A stretch of DNA of 64,000 nucleotides from Candidatus Aalborgicola lynettensis (GTDB taxonomy: Bacteria; Pseudomonadota; Gammaproteobacteria; Burkholderiales; Burkholderiaceae_C). The DNA is taken from positions 15,302 through 79,301 of the forward strand of contig JADJZE010000019.1 of NCBI GenBank assembly GCA_016719405.1. The letters are read 5' to 3'. Below, one piece after another: positions 33,970 through 41,225 of the stretch (within the stretch, counting starts at the first letter, position 1; every line of letters starts with the position of its first letter). The notes beneath the pieces are model-generated. The model made no database searches. It had not been told where the DNA came from and saw nothing but the letters and a program-made list of their open reading frames with translations. A program made the translations under genes and the position numbers.

Positions 33970-35795
33970 AAAGTCTCCCACCCATCATCGCCCCCTGCCG
34001 GTGCCGCCTTGGGCGGTGCTTTGGCAGCGGGAGCGGGTGTTGCAGCAGCGGGCTTGGGGGCAGCGGGTCTGGGAGCGGCCGCTTTGGCCGCAGCCGCTGG
34101 CGAAGTGGCAGCCCTGGCCGCGCCAGAGGCGGTATGGGGTGCGGACGCCGCAGGCCCGGCGTTGCGGCGTTCGGCGCCGGCAAACGGAATGGCCGGGGGC
34201 ACGCTGGAGCGCACCTGGGTGCGCGCGGGCTGGGCCACAGTAGAACCCAACTGGAAGAAAGCCACGGACTGCACCAGGTCTTGCGCCTGGCCGCGCAGGC
34301 TGCTGGCGGCGGCGGCCATTTCTTCCACCAGGGCCGCGTTTTGCTGGGTGGTCTGGTCCATTTGCGACACCGCCTCGCCCACCTGCGCCACGCCCTGCGA
34401 CTGCTCGTTGCTGGCAGCGCTGATTTCACCCATGATGTCGGTCACGCGTTTGATGCTGTCGACCACCTCGGTCATGGTGGAGCCGGCCTGGTCCACCAGG
34501 GCGCTGCCATGGGAGACCCGCTCCACGCTGGTGTCGATGAGGGTCTTGATTTCTTTGGCGGCCTCAGCGCTGCGCCCGGCCAGGCTGCGCACCTCGGAGG
34601 CCACCACGGCAAAACCACGCCCCTGTTCCCCTGCGCGGGCGGCTTCGACTGCCGCGTTCAGGGCCAGGATATTGGTCTGGAAGGCAATGCCGTCGATGAC
34701 ACTGATGATGTCGGCAATCTTGCGGCTGGCCTCGTTGATGCCTTTCATGGTGTCCACCACCTGGTTGACCACCACGCCGCCCTGCACCGCCACGCTGGAG
34801 GCACTCAGGGCCAGCTGGTTGGCCTGGCGGGCGCTGTCGGCATTTTGTTTGACGGTGGCACTGAGCTCTTCCATGCTCGACGCCGTTTCTTCGAGCGCGC
34901 TGGCCTGTTGTTCGGTGCGGCTGGAGAGGTCGTTATTGCCCTGGGCAATTTCGGCGCTGGCGGTGGCCACGCTCTCGGAGCCTTGGCGCACCGTGGCCAC
35001 CACTTGGGCCAAGTTGCCCTGCATGGTGCCCAGACTGGCCATCAGGCTGTTGGTGTCGCCCACCTTCACATGCACTGTGCGGGTAAAGTCGCCCTGGGCC
35101 ACGGCACGGGCAATGTCGGCCGCTGTTTTGGGCTCGCCACCGAGTTCCTGCAACAGGCTGCGGGCGATAAATGCCCCCACCGCCGCTGCCAGTGCCAGGG
35201 CCAGCACCCCCAGCCCCAGCATGGTGGCGCGGGCGCCCGAGTAAGTGGCCTCGGCAGTCGCCTCGGCCTCCTTCATGAGTTCGTTTTGACGTGTGGCCAG
35301 CGCGCCAATGGCATCCTTGTAGGTGGCCAAGACAGGGCGCAACTGGGCGGTCAAAAAGGTGCGGGATTCATCGGCTTTACCTTCCATGATGAGGTCGCTC
35401 AAGTTTTTTTGTCCTTCGCGGTATTTGGCTCCCGCTTCCTTGATTTGCTGCAACACCTCTTTGCCTTTGGGCAAAACAACCAGACGATCCAGCACCGCCA
35501 GCGCATCGTTGGTCTGCTCGAAGGCTTTGGTCACGGTATCGAGCTGTTTTTTACGGTCGTCGGCATTCTCATTGAGCATCATGTTGCGCAGGGCAATGGC
35601 CACCGCATCAGTCTGCGAGAGAAGGTTTTTTGTGGCGGTTAAAGCGGGAACGCGACTGTCAACCACATAGTTCAAACCTGCTTCGATGCGCGCCATGGAG
35701 GCCAGCCCCACGCCAATAATGACCAACATCAAGGCACACACCAGACCAAACCCCGTCATCAGGCGTGCACGCACGCTCCAGGCCGCAATATTCAT
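33966..35795 (-). CDS. Methyl-accepting chemotaxis protein with a periplasmic four-helix domain
   Basis: The 609-residue receptor has membrane segments near residues 12-32 and 192-212 flanking a helical periplasmic domain with repeated alanine and glutamine heptads, of the four-helix-bundle sensor type. HAMP follows (about 213-265), then the signalling domain with tip IDGIAFQTNILALNAAVEAA. A proline- and alanine-rich linker ends in DDGWETF, a CheR tether. Adaptation helices are intact. The DNA of the signalling region is nearly identical to the receptor at 26126-27484 in the opposite orientation. Confidence 0.94.
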   Translation of the reverse strand: MNIAAWSVRARLMTGFGLVCALMLVIIGVGLASMARIEAGLNYVVDSRVPALTATKNLLSQTDAVAIALRNMMLNENADDRKKQLDTVTKAFEQTNDALAVLDRLVVLPKGKEVLQQIKEAGAKYREGQKNLSDLIMEGKADESRTFLTAQLRPVLATYKDAIGALATRQNELMKEAEATAEATYSGARATMLGLGVLALALAAAVGAFIARSLLQELGGEPKTAADIARAVAQGDFTRTVHVKVGDTNSLMASLGTMQGNLAQVVATVRQGSESVATASAEIAQGNNDLSSRTEQQASALEETASSMEELSATVKQNADSARQANQLALSASSVAVQGGVVVNQVVDTMKGINEASRKIADIISVIDGIAFQTNILALNAAVEAARAGEQGRGFAVVASEVRSLAGRSAEAAKEIKTLIDTSVERVSHGSALVDQAGSTMTEVVDSIKRVTDIMGEISAASNEQSQGVAQVGEAVSQMDQTTQQNAALVEEMAAAASSLRGQAQDLVQSVAFFQLGSTVAQPARTQVRSSVPPAIPFAGAERRNAGPAASAPHTASGAARAATSPAAAAKAAAPRPAAPKPAAATPAPAAKAPPKAAPAGGDDGWETF

Positions 35796-35936
35796 GTGAT
35801 TTCTCCAACTAATAGCTGTAACACGGAAGCGGCAATATACCGACTTTATGCAGGTCTGGCATGGCCATTTACCCGCACAGGGAGCCGGCTACCGGGGCGA
35901 CTCACTGGGAATGGAGGCGCAGGTCAGACCGTACGC

Positions 35937-36782
35937 TCAGGCACTGCCGTGGCACTTTTTGTATTTTTTCCCACTGCCGCAATGGCAGGGGTCGTTGCGG
36001 CCGGGCACATCGGCGCGGCGCAGTGTTTCCACCCGGGGGCCAATGTTGCGCCAGATCTCGCGCAGGTCGTACACCGCCCACAGCGCTGCGGCAAAGGCCT
36101 CCATGCGCTGGTTACTCAGGGTGGGCGGGGCGTCGTCGCTGATGGCGGAATACTCCGGCGCACCCGCATCGTCTTCGGTCAGCGCCACAATGGACTGCAG
36201 TGCCAGGTCGTGCCATTTGGCGTCCTTCTTGTCGCTGGGCGGCGCCCATTCCTCGGGCCAGGCCTCCACCGCAAACATAAAGCCCAGCGCCCACACCTGC
36301 CCCAGGGCGGGGATGGCCTCGTGGGCCACATCGGGCCGCTCGGCCTCGGGTAATGCGGCAATGGCGCCACGCACGTCCATCACGTCGGGGTAGTAGGCGG
36401 CTTCGTCGTCAAGGGATTCGATGGCGGTGTCGAGTGCGGTTTGCACTTGCGCCCAGCGCGCATGCCACAACTGTAAAAAGCGGTCGCGCTGGGCCGCATC
36501 GGCAAACGAACTTTCCGCATCCGGCGCAGCGCCGGCGTCGTCCACCGGTGCGTCCGCGTCGTTGCCAATACCCAACAGCACATCCAGGTACTCGGCCTGG
36601 GGGATGGCGCGGCGACAGCAGACCAGCGCGGCCATAAAACCATCGCAAAACTCCCACTGCGGGGTTTCGTCGTAACGGGTACGCATGTCCGCCAGAATGG
36701 CCTCCATGGCGTCATAAAGATCGTCATCTTCCGGTGTTGCGGTAAGGACGGGTGCGGGGGGTGTGGCAGGTGGGGTGTTCAT
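35937..36782 (-). CDS. YecA/UPF0149 family protein with a SEC-C zinc motif
   Basis: The 281-residue acidic protein contains the UPF0149 (YecA-like) domain (MEAILADMRTRYDETPQWEF, GFMAALVCC, ALGFMFAVEAW) and a C-terminal SEC-C motif GRNDPCHCGSGKKYKKCHG, which binds zinc and resembles the SecA tail. YecA proteins bind ribosomes or SecA partners, but no role is assigned here. I chose the ATG at 36782 (MNTPPATPPAP). The open frame extends far upstream, but that part is antisense to the next gene. It diverges from the glutamate synthase-like gene. Confidence 0.85.
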   Translation of the reverse strand: MNTPPATPPAPVLTATPEDDDLYDAMEAILADMRTRYDETPQWEFCDGFMAALVCCRRAIPQAEYLDVLLGIGNDADAPVDDAGAAPDAESSFADAAQRDRFLQLWHARWAQVQTALDTAIESLDDEAAYYPDVMDVRGAIAALPEAERPDVAHEAIPALGQVWALGFMFAVEAWPEEWAPPSDKKDAKWHDLALQSIVALTEDDAGAPEYSAISDDAPPTLSNQRMEAFAAALWAVYDLREIWRNIGPRVETLRRADVPGRNDPCHCGSGKKYKKCHGSA

Positions 36783-36839
36783 GGCAGCATTTTGCCTTGT
36801 GGCAAATGGCTGGTATGGTGCGAGCCAAGGAGCGCCACC

Positions 36840-38483
36840 ATGCTGCACTATCTCAATACACTGTTTCCCGTCCGCTACACCGTCATGGGACTGTGTGCCT
36901 TTGGCCTGCTGCTCAGTGTGTTCACGCTGGTGGCCTTTGGTGTTGGCCTGGGGATGTTTGTGCTGTTTGCCGCCCTGCTGGGCCTGGGGGTGTACGACCT
37001 GCGCCAGACCAAACGCTCGATTCTGCGCAACTACCCCATCATTGGCCACATCCGTTTCATGCTGGAGTATGTGCGCCCGGAAATACGCCAGTACTTCATT
37101 GAAAGCGACACCGAGGCCACGCCGTTTTCGCGCGCGCAGCGCTCGCTGGTGTACCAGCGCGCCAAGGGCGACCCCGACAAGCGCCCGTTTGGCACCCAGC
37201 TTGACGTGCATGCCGAAGGCTACGAGTGGATCAACCACTCCATTGCCCCCACCATCGTCGCATCACACGACTTTCGCATCCTGGTGGGCCCCGCCACTGC
37301 GCAGCCCTATGCCATGAGTGTGTTCAACATTTCGGCCATGAGTTTTGGCGCGCTCAGCGCCAACGCCATTTTGGCCTTGAACGAGGGTGCACGCATGGGC
37401 AGTTTTGCACACGACACGGGTGAAGGCTCCATATCCAGCCACCACCGCGTGCACGGCGGGGACCTGGTGTGGGAGGTGGGCTCGGGCTACTTTGGCTGCC
37501 GCAACGACGATGGCAGTTTTAATGCCGATAAATTTGCCGCCAACGCCTGCGACCCGCAGGTCAAGCTGATTGAACTCAAACTCAGCCAGGGCGCCAAACC
37601 CGGCCACGGTGGTGTATTGCCCGGCGCCAAGGTAACGCCCGAGATTGCCCACGCCCGCGGGGTGCCCGAGGGGGTGGACTGCGTTTCGCCCGCTGCGCAC
37701 AGCGCGTTTACCACCCCGATTGAGATGATGCAGTTCATCGCCCGGCTGCGCAGCCTGTCGGGTGGCAAACCGACCGGCATCAAGCTGTGCATCGGCCACC
37801 CGTGGGAATGGTTTGCCATGGTAAAGGCCATGCTGGCCACCGGCATCACGCCCGATTTCATTGTGGTGGACGGTGCCGAGGGCGGCACCGGCGCCGCCCC
37901 CATGGAGTTCACCGACCACGTCGGCGCCCCGCTGCAGGAAGGTTTGCTGCTGGTGCACACCACGCTGCGCGGTGTGGGGCTGCGTGAGCAAATCAAGCTG
38001 GGCTGTGCCGGCAAGGTGGTCAGCGCCTTTGACATTGCCCGCATGATGGCGCTGGGCGCCGACTGGTGCAACAGCGCGCGCGGCTTCATGTTTGCCCTGG
38101 GCTGCATCCAGGCCCAGCATTGCCACACCGGGCACTGCCCCACGGGCGTGACCACACAGGACCCGTTGCGCCAGCAATCGCTGGTGGTACCCGACAAGGC
38201 CCAGCGGGTGTACAACTTTCACCACCAGACGCTTCGCGCCCTCAAGGAACTGGTACAGGCCGCCGGGCTGCAGCACCCAAAGGAGATCACAGCGCACCAC
38301 ATCGTGCGCCGGGGTACCGACCACAAGGTGAAATCGCTGGCACAGCTTATCCTCACGCAATTGCCCAGTGGTGCACTGCTGGACACAGACCCCAGCCAAC
38401 TGCCCATCATCTACAAACACCATTGGTGGCGCGCACGCGCCGAGAGTTTTGTGCCGCTACCCGAGCCCGACATTGCTATTTAA
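36840..38483 (+). CDS. Membrane-anchored FMN-binding glutamate synthase domain protein
   Basis: The 547-residue protein begins with two adjacent membrane segments (residues 14-55), followed by a glutamate synthase central and FMN-binding domain: MSVFNISAMSFGALSANAIL, KPGHGGVLPGAKVTPEIA, VDGAEGGTGAAPMEF and LGADWCNSARGFMFALGC. CIQAQHCHTGHCPTG has the C-x5-C-x4-C spacing that binds a 3Fe-4S cluster in glutamate synthase. It lacks the amidotransferase domain, so it is probably not a full glutamate synthase. The substrate is unknown. AAGGAG lies before the ATG. Its stop overlaps the PIN gene stop. Confidence 0.9.
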   Translation: MLHYLNTLFPVRYTVMGLCAFGLLLSVFTLVAFGVGLGMFVLFAALLGLGVYDLRQTKRSILRNYPIIGHIRFMLEYVRPEIRQYFIESDTEATPFSRAQRSLVYQRAKGDPDKRPFGTQLDVHAEGYEWINHSIAPTIVASHDFRILVGPATAQPYAMSVFNISAMSFGALSANAILALNEGARMGSFAHDTGEGSISSHHRVHGGDLVWEVGSGYFGCRNDDGSFNADKFAANACDPQVKLIELKLSQGAKPGHGGVLPGAKVTPEIAHARGVPEGVDCVSPAAHSAFTTPIEMMQFIARLRSLSGGKPTGIKLCIGHPWEWFAMVKAMLATGITPDFIVVDGAEGGTGAAPMEFTDHVGAPLQEGLLLVHTTLRGVGLREQIKLGCAGKVVSAFDIARMMALGADWCNSARGFMFALGCIQAQHCHTGHCPTGVTTQDPLRQQSLVVPDKAQRVYNFHHQTLRALKELVQAAGLQHPKEITAHHIVRRGTDHKVKSLAQLILTQLPSGALLDTDPSQLPIIYKHHWWRARAESFVPLPEPDIAI

Positions 38484-38506
38484 TTGATAGCAGCTTGCGC
38501 ACGCAC
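38474..38506. repeat. Dispersed ATAGCTGCTTGCGC repeat, partial copy at convergent gene ends
   Basis: The plus strand reads TTGCTATTTAATTGATAGCA then GCTTGCGCACGC. It supplies the last codons and stops of both the glutamate synthase-like gene (IAI, stop) and the PIN gene (RAQAAIN, stop). Confidence 0.65.
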
Positions 38507-39040
38507 ACCCAGCGCAATGAGCCTTTTTGCCATACACAGAACCGCATGGTCCTTACTCAGCAGCGTGGTGCGCTGCGCCACCGCCAGGTCGATGAACTTC
38601 TGGTCGTCCGGGTCTTTGCAGGTGACCGGGGCCTTGGGGGCAACGGCGTGCAGGTGGACCAGGGTATCGAAGTGTTCCAGCACGGCCGCTGCCGACCGCT
38701 GGTAGAACACCAGGCGCCGCACAATCTGCGGGTAGCCCAGCACCCGCTGCAGTTCTTCGCGCATGGGCTGCGTGGCGATCCACCGCAAACGCCCATCTGC
38801 CAACGCCTGCCGCAAGGGCGCCGTGGTGGGGTCGGCAAAAACAAATGCATCCAGCACGATGTTGGTGTCCAGAACAATGGCCCTGCACGCTAAGGGCGCA
38901 GTGCCCTGCGGGTGGGTTAAGGCTGGCTCCAATTGCGTTGCGCTGCCGCCCGGTGCCTCGGCCAAATGGGGGGCAGCACAATCGGGGCCCCAGTAGGGGT
39001 CGGATTCCGATTTCAGGATGCCGGCTTTGCGGTGCGTCAC
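38480..39040 (-). CDS. PIN-domain ribonuclease, putative toxin
   Basis: The C-terminal 135 residues form a PIN domain of the putative-toxin type: IVLDTNIVLDAFVFADP with the first acidic residues, PMREELQRVLGYP, CKDPDDQKFIDLAV and TLLSKDHAVL. These supply the four acidic residues of the active site. PIN domains cut RNA. I chose a GTG at 39040 that overlaps the rlmL stop (GTGA), giving 186 residues. The first 50 are not conserved and an internal start is possible. No adjacent DNA-binding antitoxin is seen. It may instead be a housekeeping nuclease. Confidence 0.8.
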   Translation of the reverse strand: MTHRKAGILKSESDPYWGPDCAAPHLAEAPGGSATQLEPALTHPQGTAPLACRAIVLDTNIVLDAFVFADPTTAPLRQALADGRLRWIATQPMREELQRVLGYPQIVRRLVFYQRSAAAVLEHFDTLVHLHAVAPKAPVTCKDPDDQKFIDLAVAQRTTLLSKDHAVLCMAKRLIALGVRAQAAIN

Positions 39041-40398
39041 GGCTTTTTGTCCCGGGCGGCGCCTTTGACCATATCGAAGCGGAACATGCGGCATTCGATG
39101 GGGCCATTCCACATGGGCACGCGGCGCGATTCTTTGAGGCGCATCTTTCCGGGCAGCTTCAAGTCCGGGGTGAGTATCCAGCCGGTCCAGCCGGAAAAAT
39201 GCTTTTTCCAGTGGCTGGCCAACTGGCTGAAGAACTCACCACCGTCTTCGGTGACGGCCTGCTCGCGGGCGCCAAACTGGCCTTCAAAATCGGGCTCGCT
39301 ATTGCGGGCACCATCGCTGCCCTGCCCCACCGCGCGCCGGCTCGCGCCCGAGCGCGTGGCGTGCGCGCTGCCGCTGCCTGCAACACCGCCAGCGGCAATG
39401 CGCTCGCCCCCCGCAATGCCGGCTACGGCAATGCGCTCACCATACGGTGGGTTGAGCAGCAAAATGCCAGGAATGTCGGTCGGCGGCATGCGCTGCAGCG
39501 CGTCGCCCCCCCGGAACTCCACCACGTCGGCCACGCCTGCGCGTTCGGCATTGCGCTGCGCAAAGTCGACCATGCGGTGCGACACATCGCTGCCATAAAT
39601 CAGGGCTTTATGGCCTGCAGGCGGCTTGACGACTGCGGAGGCAGCTTCTGTTTTGATAGCAGACCAGACGTGTGCCTGAAACGGCAGGTATTTCTCAAAG
39701 GCAAAGTGGCGCAAGCTGCCGGGGGCAATGTTGCAGGCCATCTGCGCCGCTTCAATGGCAATGGTGCCGCTGCCGCAACAGGGGTCGTACAGGGGCAGCA
39801 AGTCGTCGTCGCCATCGGCCCAGCCGCTGGCGGCAATCATGGCAGCGGCCAGGGTTTCCTTGAGCGGGGCGTCGCCCTTGTCCTCGCGCCAGCCGCGCTT
39901 GAACAGGGGTTCGCCCGAGGTGTCGAGGTACAGCGAACAGGTGTCGGTGGTCAGGTGGGCGTAGATGCGTGCGTCGGGCCACTGGGTGTTCACATCGGGG
40001 CGCACGCCGTGGGCCTTGGCGCGGAAGCGGTCGCACACCGCGTCCTTGATCTTCAGGGCAGCAAAGTTCAGGCTGGTCAGCGGGCTGTGCTGGGCCGTCA
40101 CCTCCACCTTGATGCTTTGTTTGGGGGTAAACCAGATCTCCCACGCCACCTCGCTGGCAGCCTTGTACAGGTCTTGCTCACTGCGGTAATCTGTGTACGA
40201 CAGCTGCACCAGCACGCGCTGCGCCAGGCGGCTGTGCAGATTCAGGCGCATGGCATCGCGCCAACTGGCCCGCGCCATGACACCGCCACGGCGCGTCAGC
40301 AGGTCTTGCCCCTGCAGGCCAGTGAGGTCGTGCACCTCGTGGGCCAGCAGGTCTTCCACGCCGGCGGCGCAGGGGAGAAAAATTTGGAGTTGGTTCAT
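39037..40398 (-). CDS. rlmL: THUMP-domain 23S rRNA (guanine-N2) methyltransferase, RlmL type
   Basis: RlmL methylates G2445 of 23S rRNA. The 453 residues hold the N-terminal THUMP RNA-binding domain (residues 50-160), then a Rossmann methyltransferase with LYDPCCGSGTIAIEAAQ and the target-base motif LLNPPYGERI. Right after that motif lies a glycine-, alanine- and serine-rich stretch of about 60 residues (AGIAGGERIAAGG onward) that is not usual in the family. The normal end (WTGWILTPDLKLPGKMRLKE) follows. It begins 4 bases after the MNT gene without its own ribosome-binding site and overlaps the PIN gene. The RlmK domain is absent. Confidence 0.9.
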   Translation of the reverse strand: MNQLQIFLPCAAGVEDLLAHEVHDLTGLQGQDLLTRRGGVMARASWRDAMRLNLHSRLAQRVLVQLSYTDYRSEQDLYKAASEVAWEIWFTPKQSIKVEVTAQHSPLTSLNFAALKIKDAVCDRFRAKAHGVRPDVNTQWPDARIYAHLTTDTCSLYLDTSGEPLFKRGWREDKGDAPLKETLAAAMIAASGWADGDDDLLPLYDPCCGSGTIAIEAAQMACNIAPGSLRHFAFEKYLPFQAHVWSAIKTEAASAVVKPPAGHKALIYGSDVSHRMVDFAQRNAERAGVADVVEFRGGDALQRMPPTDIPGILLLNPPYGERIAVAGIAGGERIAAGGVAGSGSAHATRSGASRRAVGQGSDGARNSEPDFEGQFGAREQAVTEDGGEFFSQLASHWKKHFSGWTGWILTPDLKLPGKMRLKESRRVPMWNGPIECRMFRFDMVKGAARDKKP

Positions 40399-40402
40399 GG
40401 TT

Positions 40403-40750
40403 TCAATTCATTTCAATGGGCGGTTTACCAGACTGCAATTCCACATAGTCACGCTCGATATTGCGGTGAAATTCGACGGGCAACCGCGCCCAGTCATGCA
40501 CATCGACCAAGATCGGTAGTGCACTTTCTTGCAGAGCTTCTTTTAATTCCCACCAGCCCTCCGAAGGTGCCGACAGATTGGCCGGGTTGCGCAGCACCAG
40601 ATCCAGGTCGCTGCCCTCGTGTGCGCCACCATGGACACGGCTGCCATATGCCCATACTTGGGCGTGCGGCACATGGGCCTGCAACAACTGGCACAGCAAG
40701 GCCAGGTGGTGTGCCGCCAATTGCAGCGGGCGCCGTTCAAGACTGGGCAT
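40403..40750 (-). CDS. MNT-type nucleotidyltransferase (antitoxin of a HEPN/MNT pair)
   Basis: This 115-residue minimal nucleotidyltransferase has the signature GSRVHGGAHEGSDLDL (G-S-x10-D-x-D), a third acidic residue in VDVHDW, and no other domain. In characterised HEPN/MNT pairs (MntA-HepT) the MNT protein transfers AMP to the HEPN toxin and silences it. The ATG at 40750 lies inside the end of the HEPN gene with a 14-base overlap, which supports joint translation. It is followed 4 bases later by rlmL. Confidence 0.85.
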   Translation of the reverse strand: MPSLERRPLQLAAHHLALLCQLLQAHVPHAQVWAYGSRVHGGAHEGSDLDLVLRNPANLSAPSEGWWELKEALQESALPILVDVHDWARLPVEFHRNIERDYVELQSGKPPIEMN

Positions 40751-41168
40751 TGAACAATTCCTGCAAAGGGGCAGCCAATGCCCGCACATCCGCCAGATAG
40801 GAGGGCAATATCTTTAACGTTTCATCCGCAAAACCTGCGCCGTAGTCGTGCGCAGTGGTGTTGCGGTTGGCACGGTAAGCCAGCCAGCGCTCTACACCCG
40901 CAACATCCAGGAGCCCATGTTTACCCGCATGGCGCAAAACATCGTTAAACACCAACTGGTCTACCGCACGTGGGCTACCGCCATACAGCTTGAGTGCCTT
41001 GCGCAACAGTTTGCCTGTAGTCTCCAAGGACAACTCAAAGCTCTTAATGGCGGCGTTGCGAAAGAGGTCGTACAACACCTCATCACCGGGCTTGACTTCC
41101 GCCAGTTTGAGAATGGCTTGCTCCAGGGTATCGGCGGTGCGTAAAAGGTGGTCAACATTCAAGCTCAT
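40737..41168 (-). CDS. HEPN-domain protein (HI0074 family), putative RNase toxin
   Basis: The 143-residue helical protein is of the nucleotidyltransferase substrate-binding (HI0074) type. The HEPN active-site motif R-x4-H appears in RANRNTTAHDYG near residue 108. HEPN toxins of this type cut RNA unless modified by their MNT partner, which is encoded immediately downstream. The ATG at 41168 (MSLNVDHLLRTADTLEQAI) has AAGGAAG before it. The gene starts 57 bases after rpoN. An alternative reading is a non-toxic partner of the nucleotidyltransferase. Confidence 0.85.
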   Translation of the reverse strand: MSLNVDHLLRTADTLEQAILKLAEVKPGDEVLYDLFRNAAIKSFELSLETTGKLLRKALKLYGGSPRAVDQLVFNDVLRHAGKHGLLDVAGVERWLAYRANRNTTAHDYGAGFADETLKILPSYLADVRALAAPLQELFNAQS

Positions 41169-41225
41169 GGATTCTTCCTTATCCTGGGTACACGCATCGT
41201 GCAAAGCCGCTCTGGCCTTGTGTTG

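Noticed and set aside
36783..37238. N-terminal extension of the YecA/SEC-C protein
   Set aside because: The extension is antisense to the start of the glutamate synthase-like gene and has odd composition; the ATG at 36782 fits the domain.
37263..38423. 386-codon open frame on the minus strand
   Set aside because: It is antisense to the glutamate synthase-like gene and lacks any recognisable domain.
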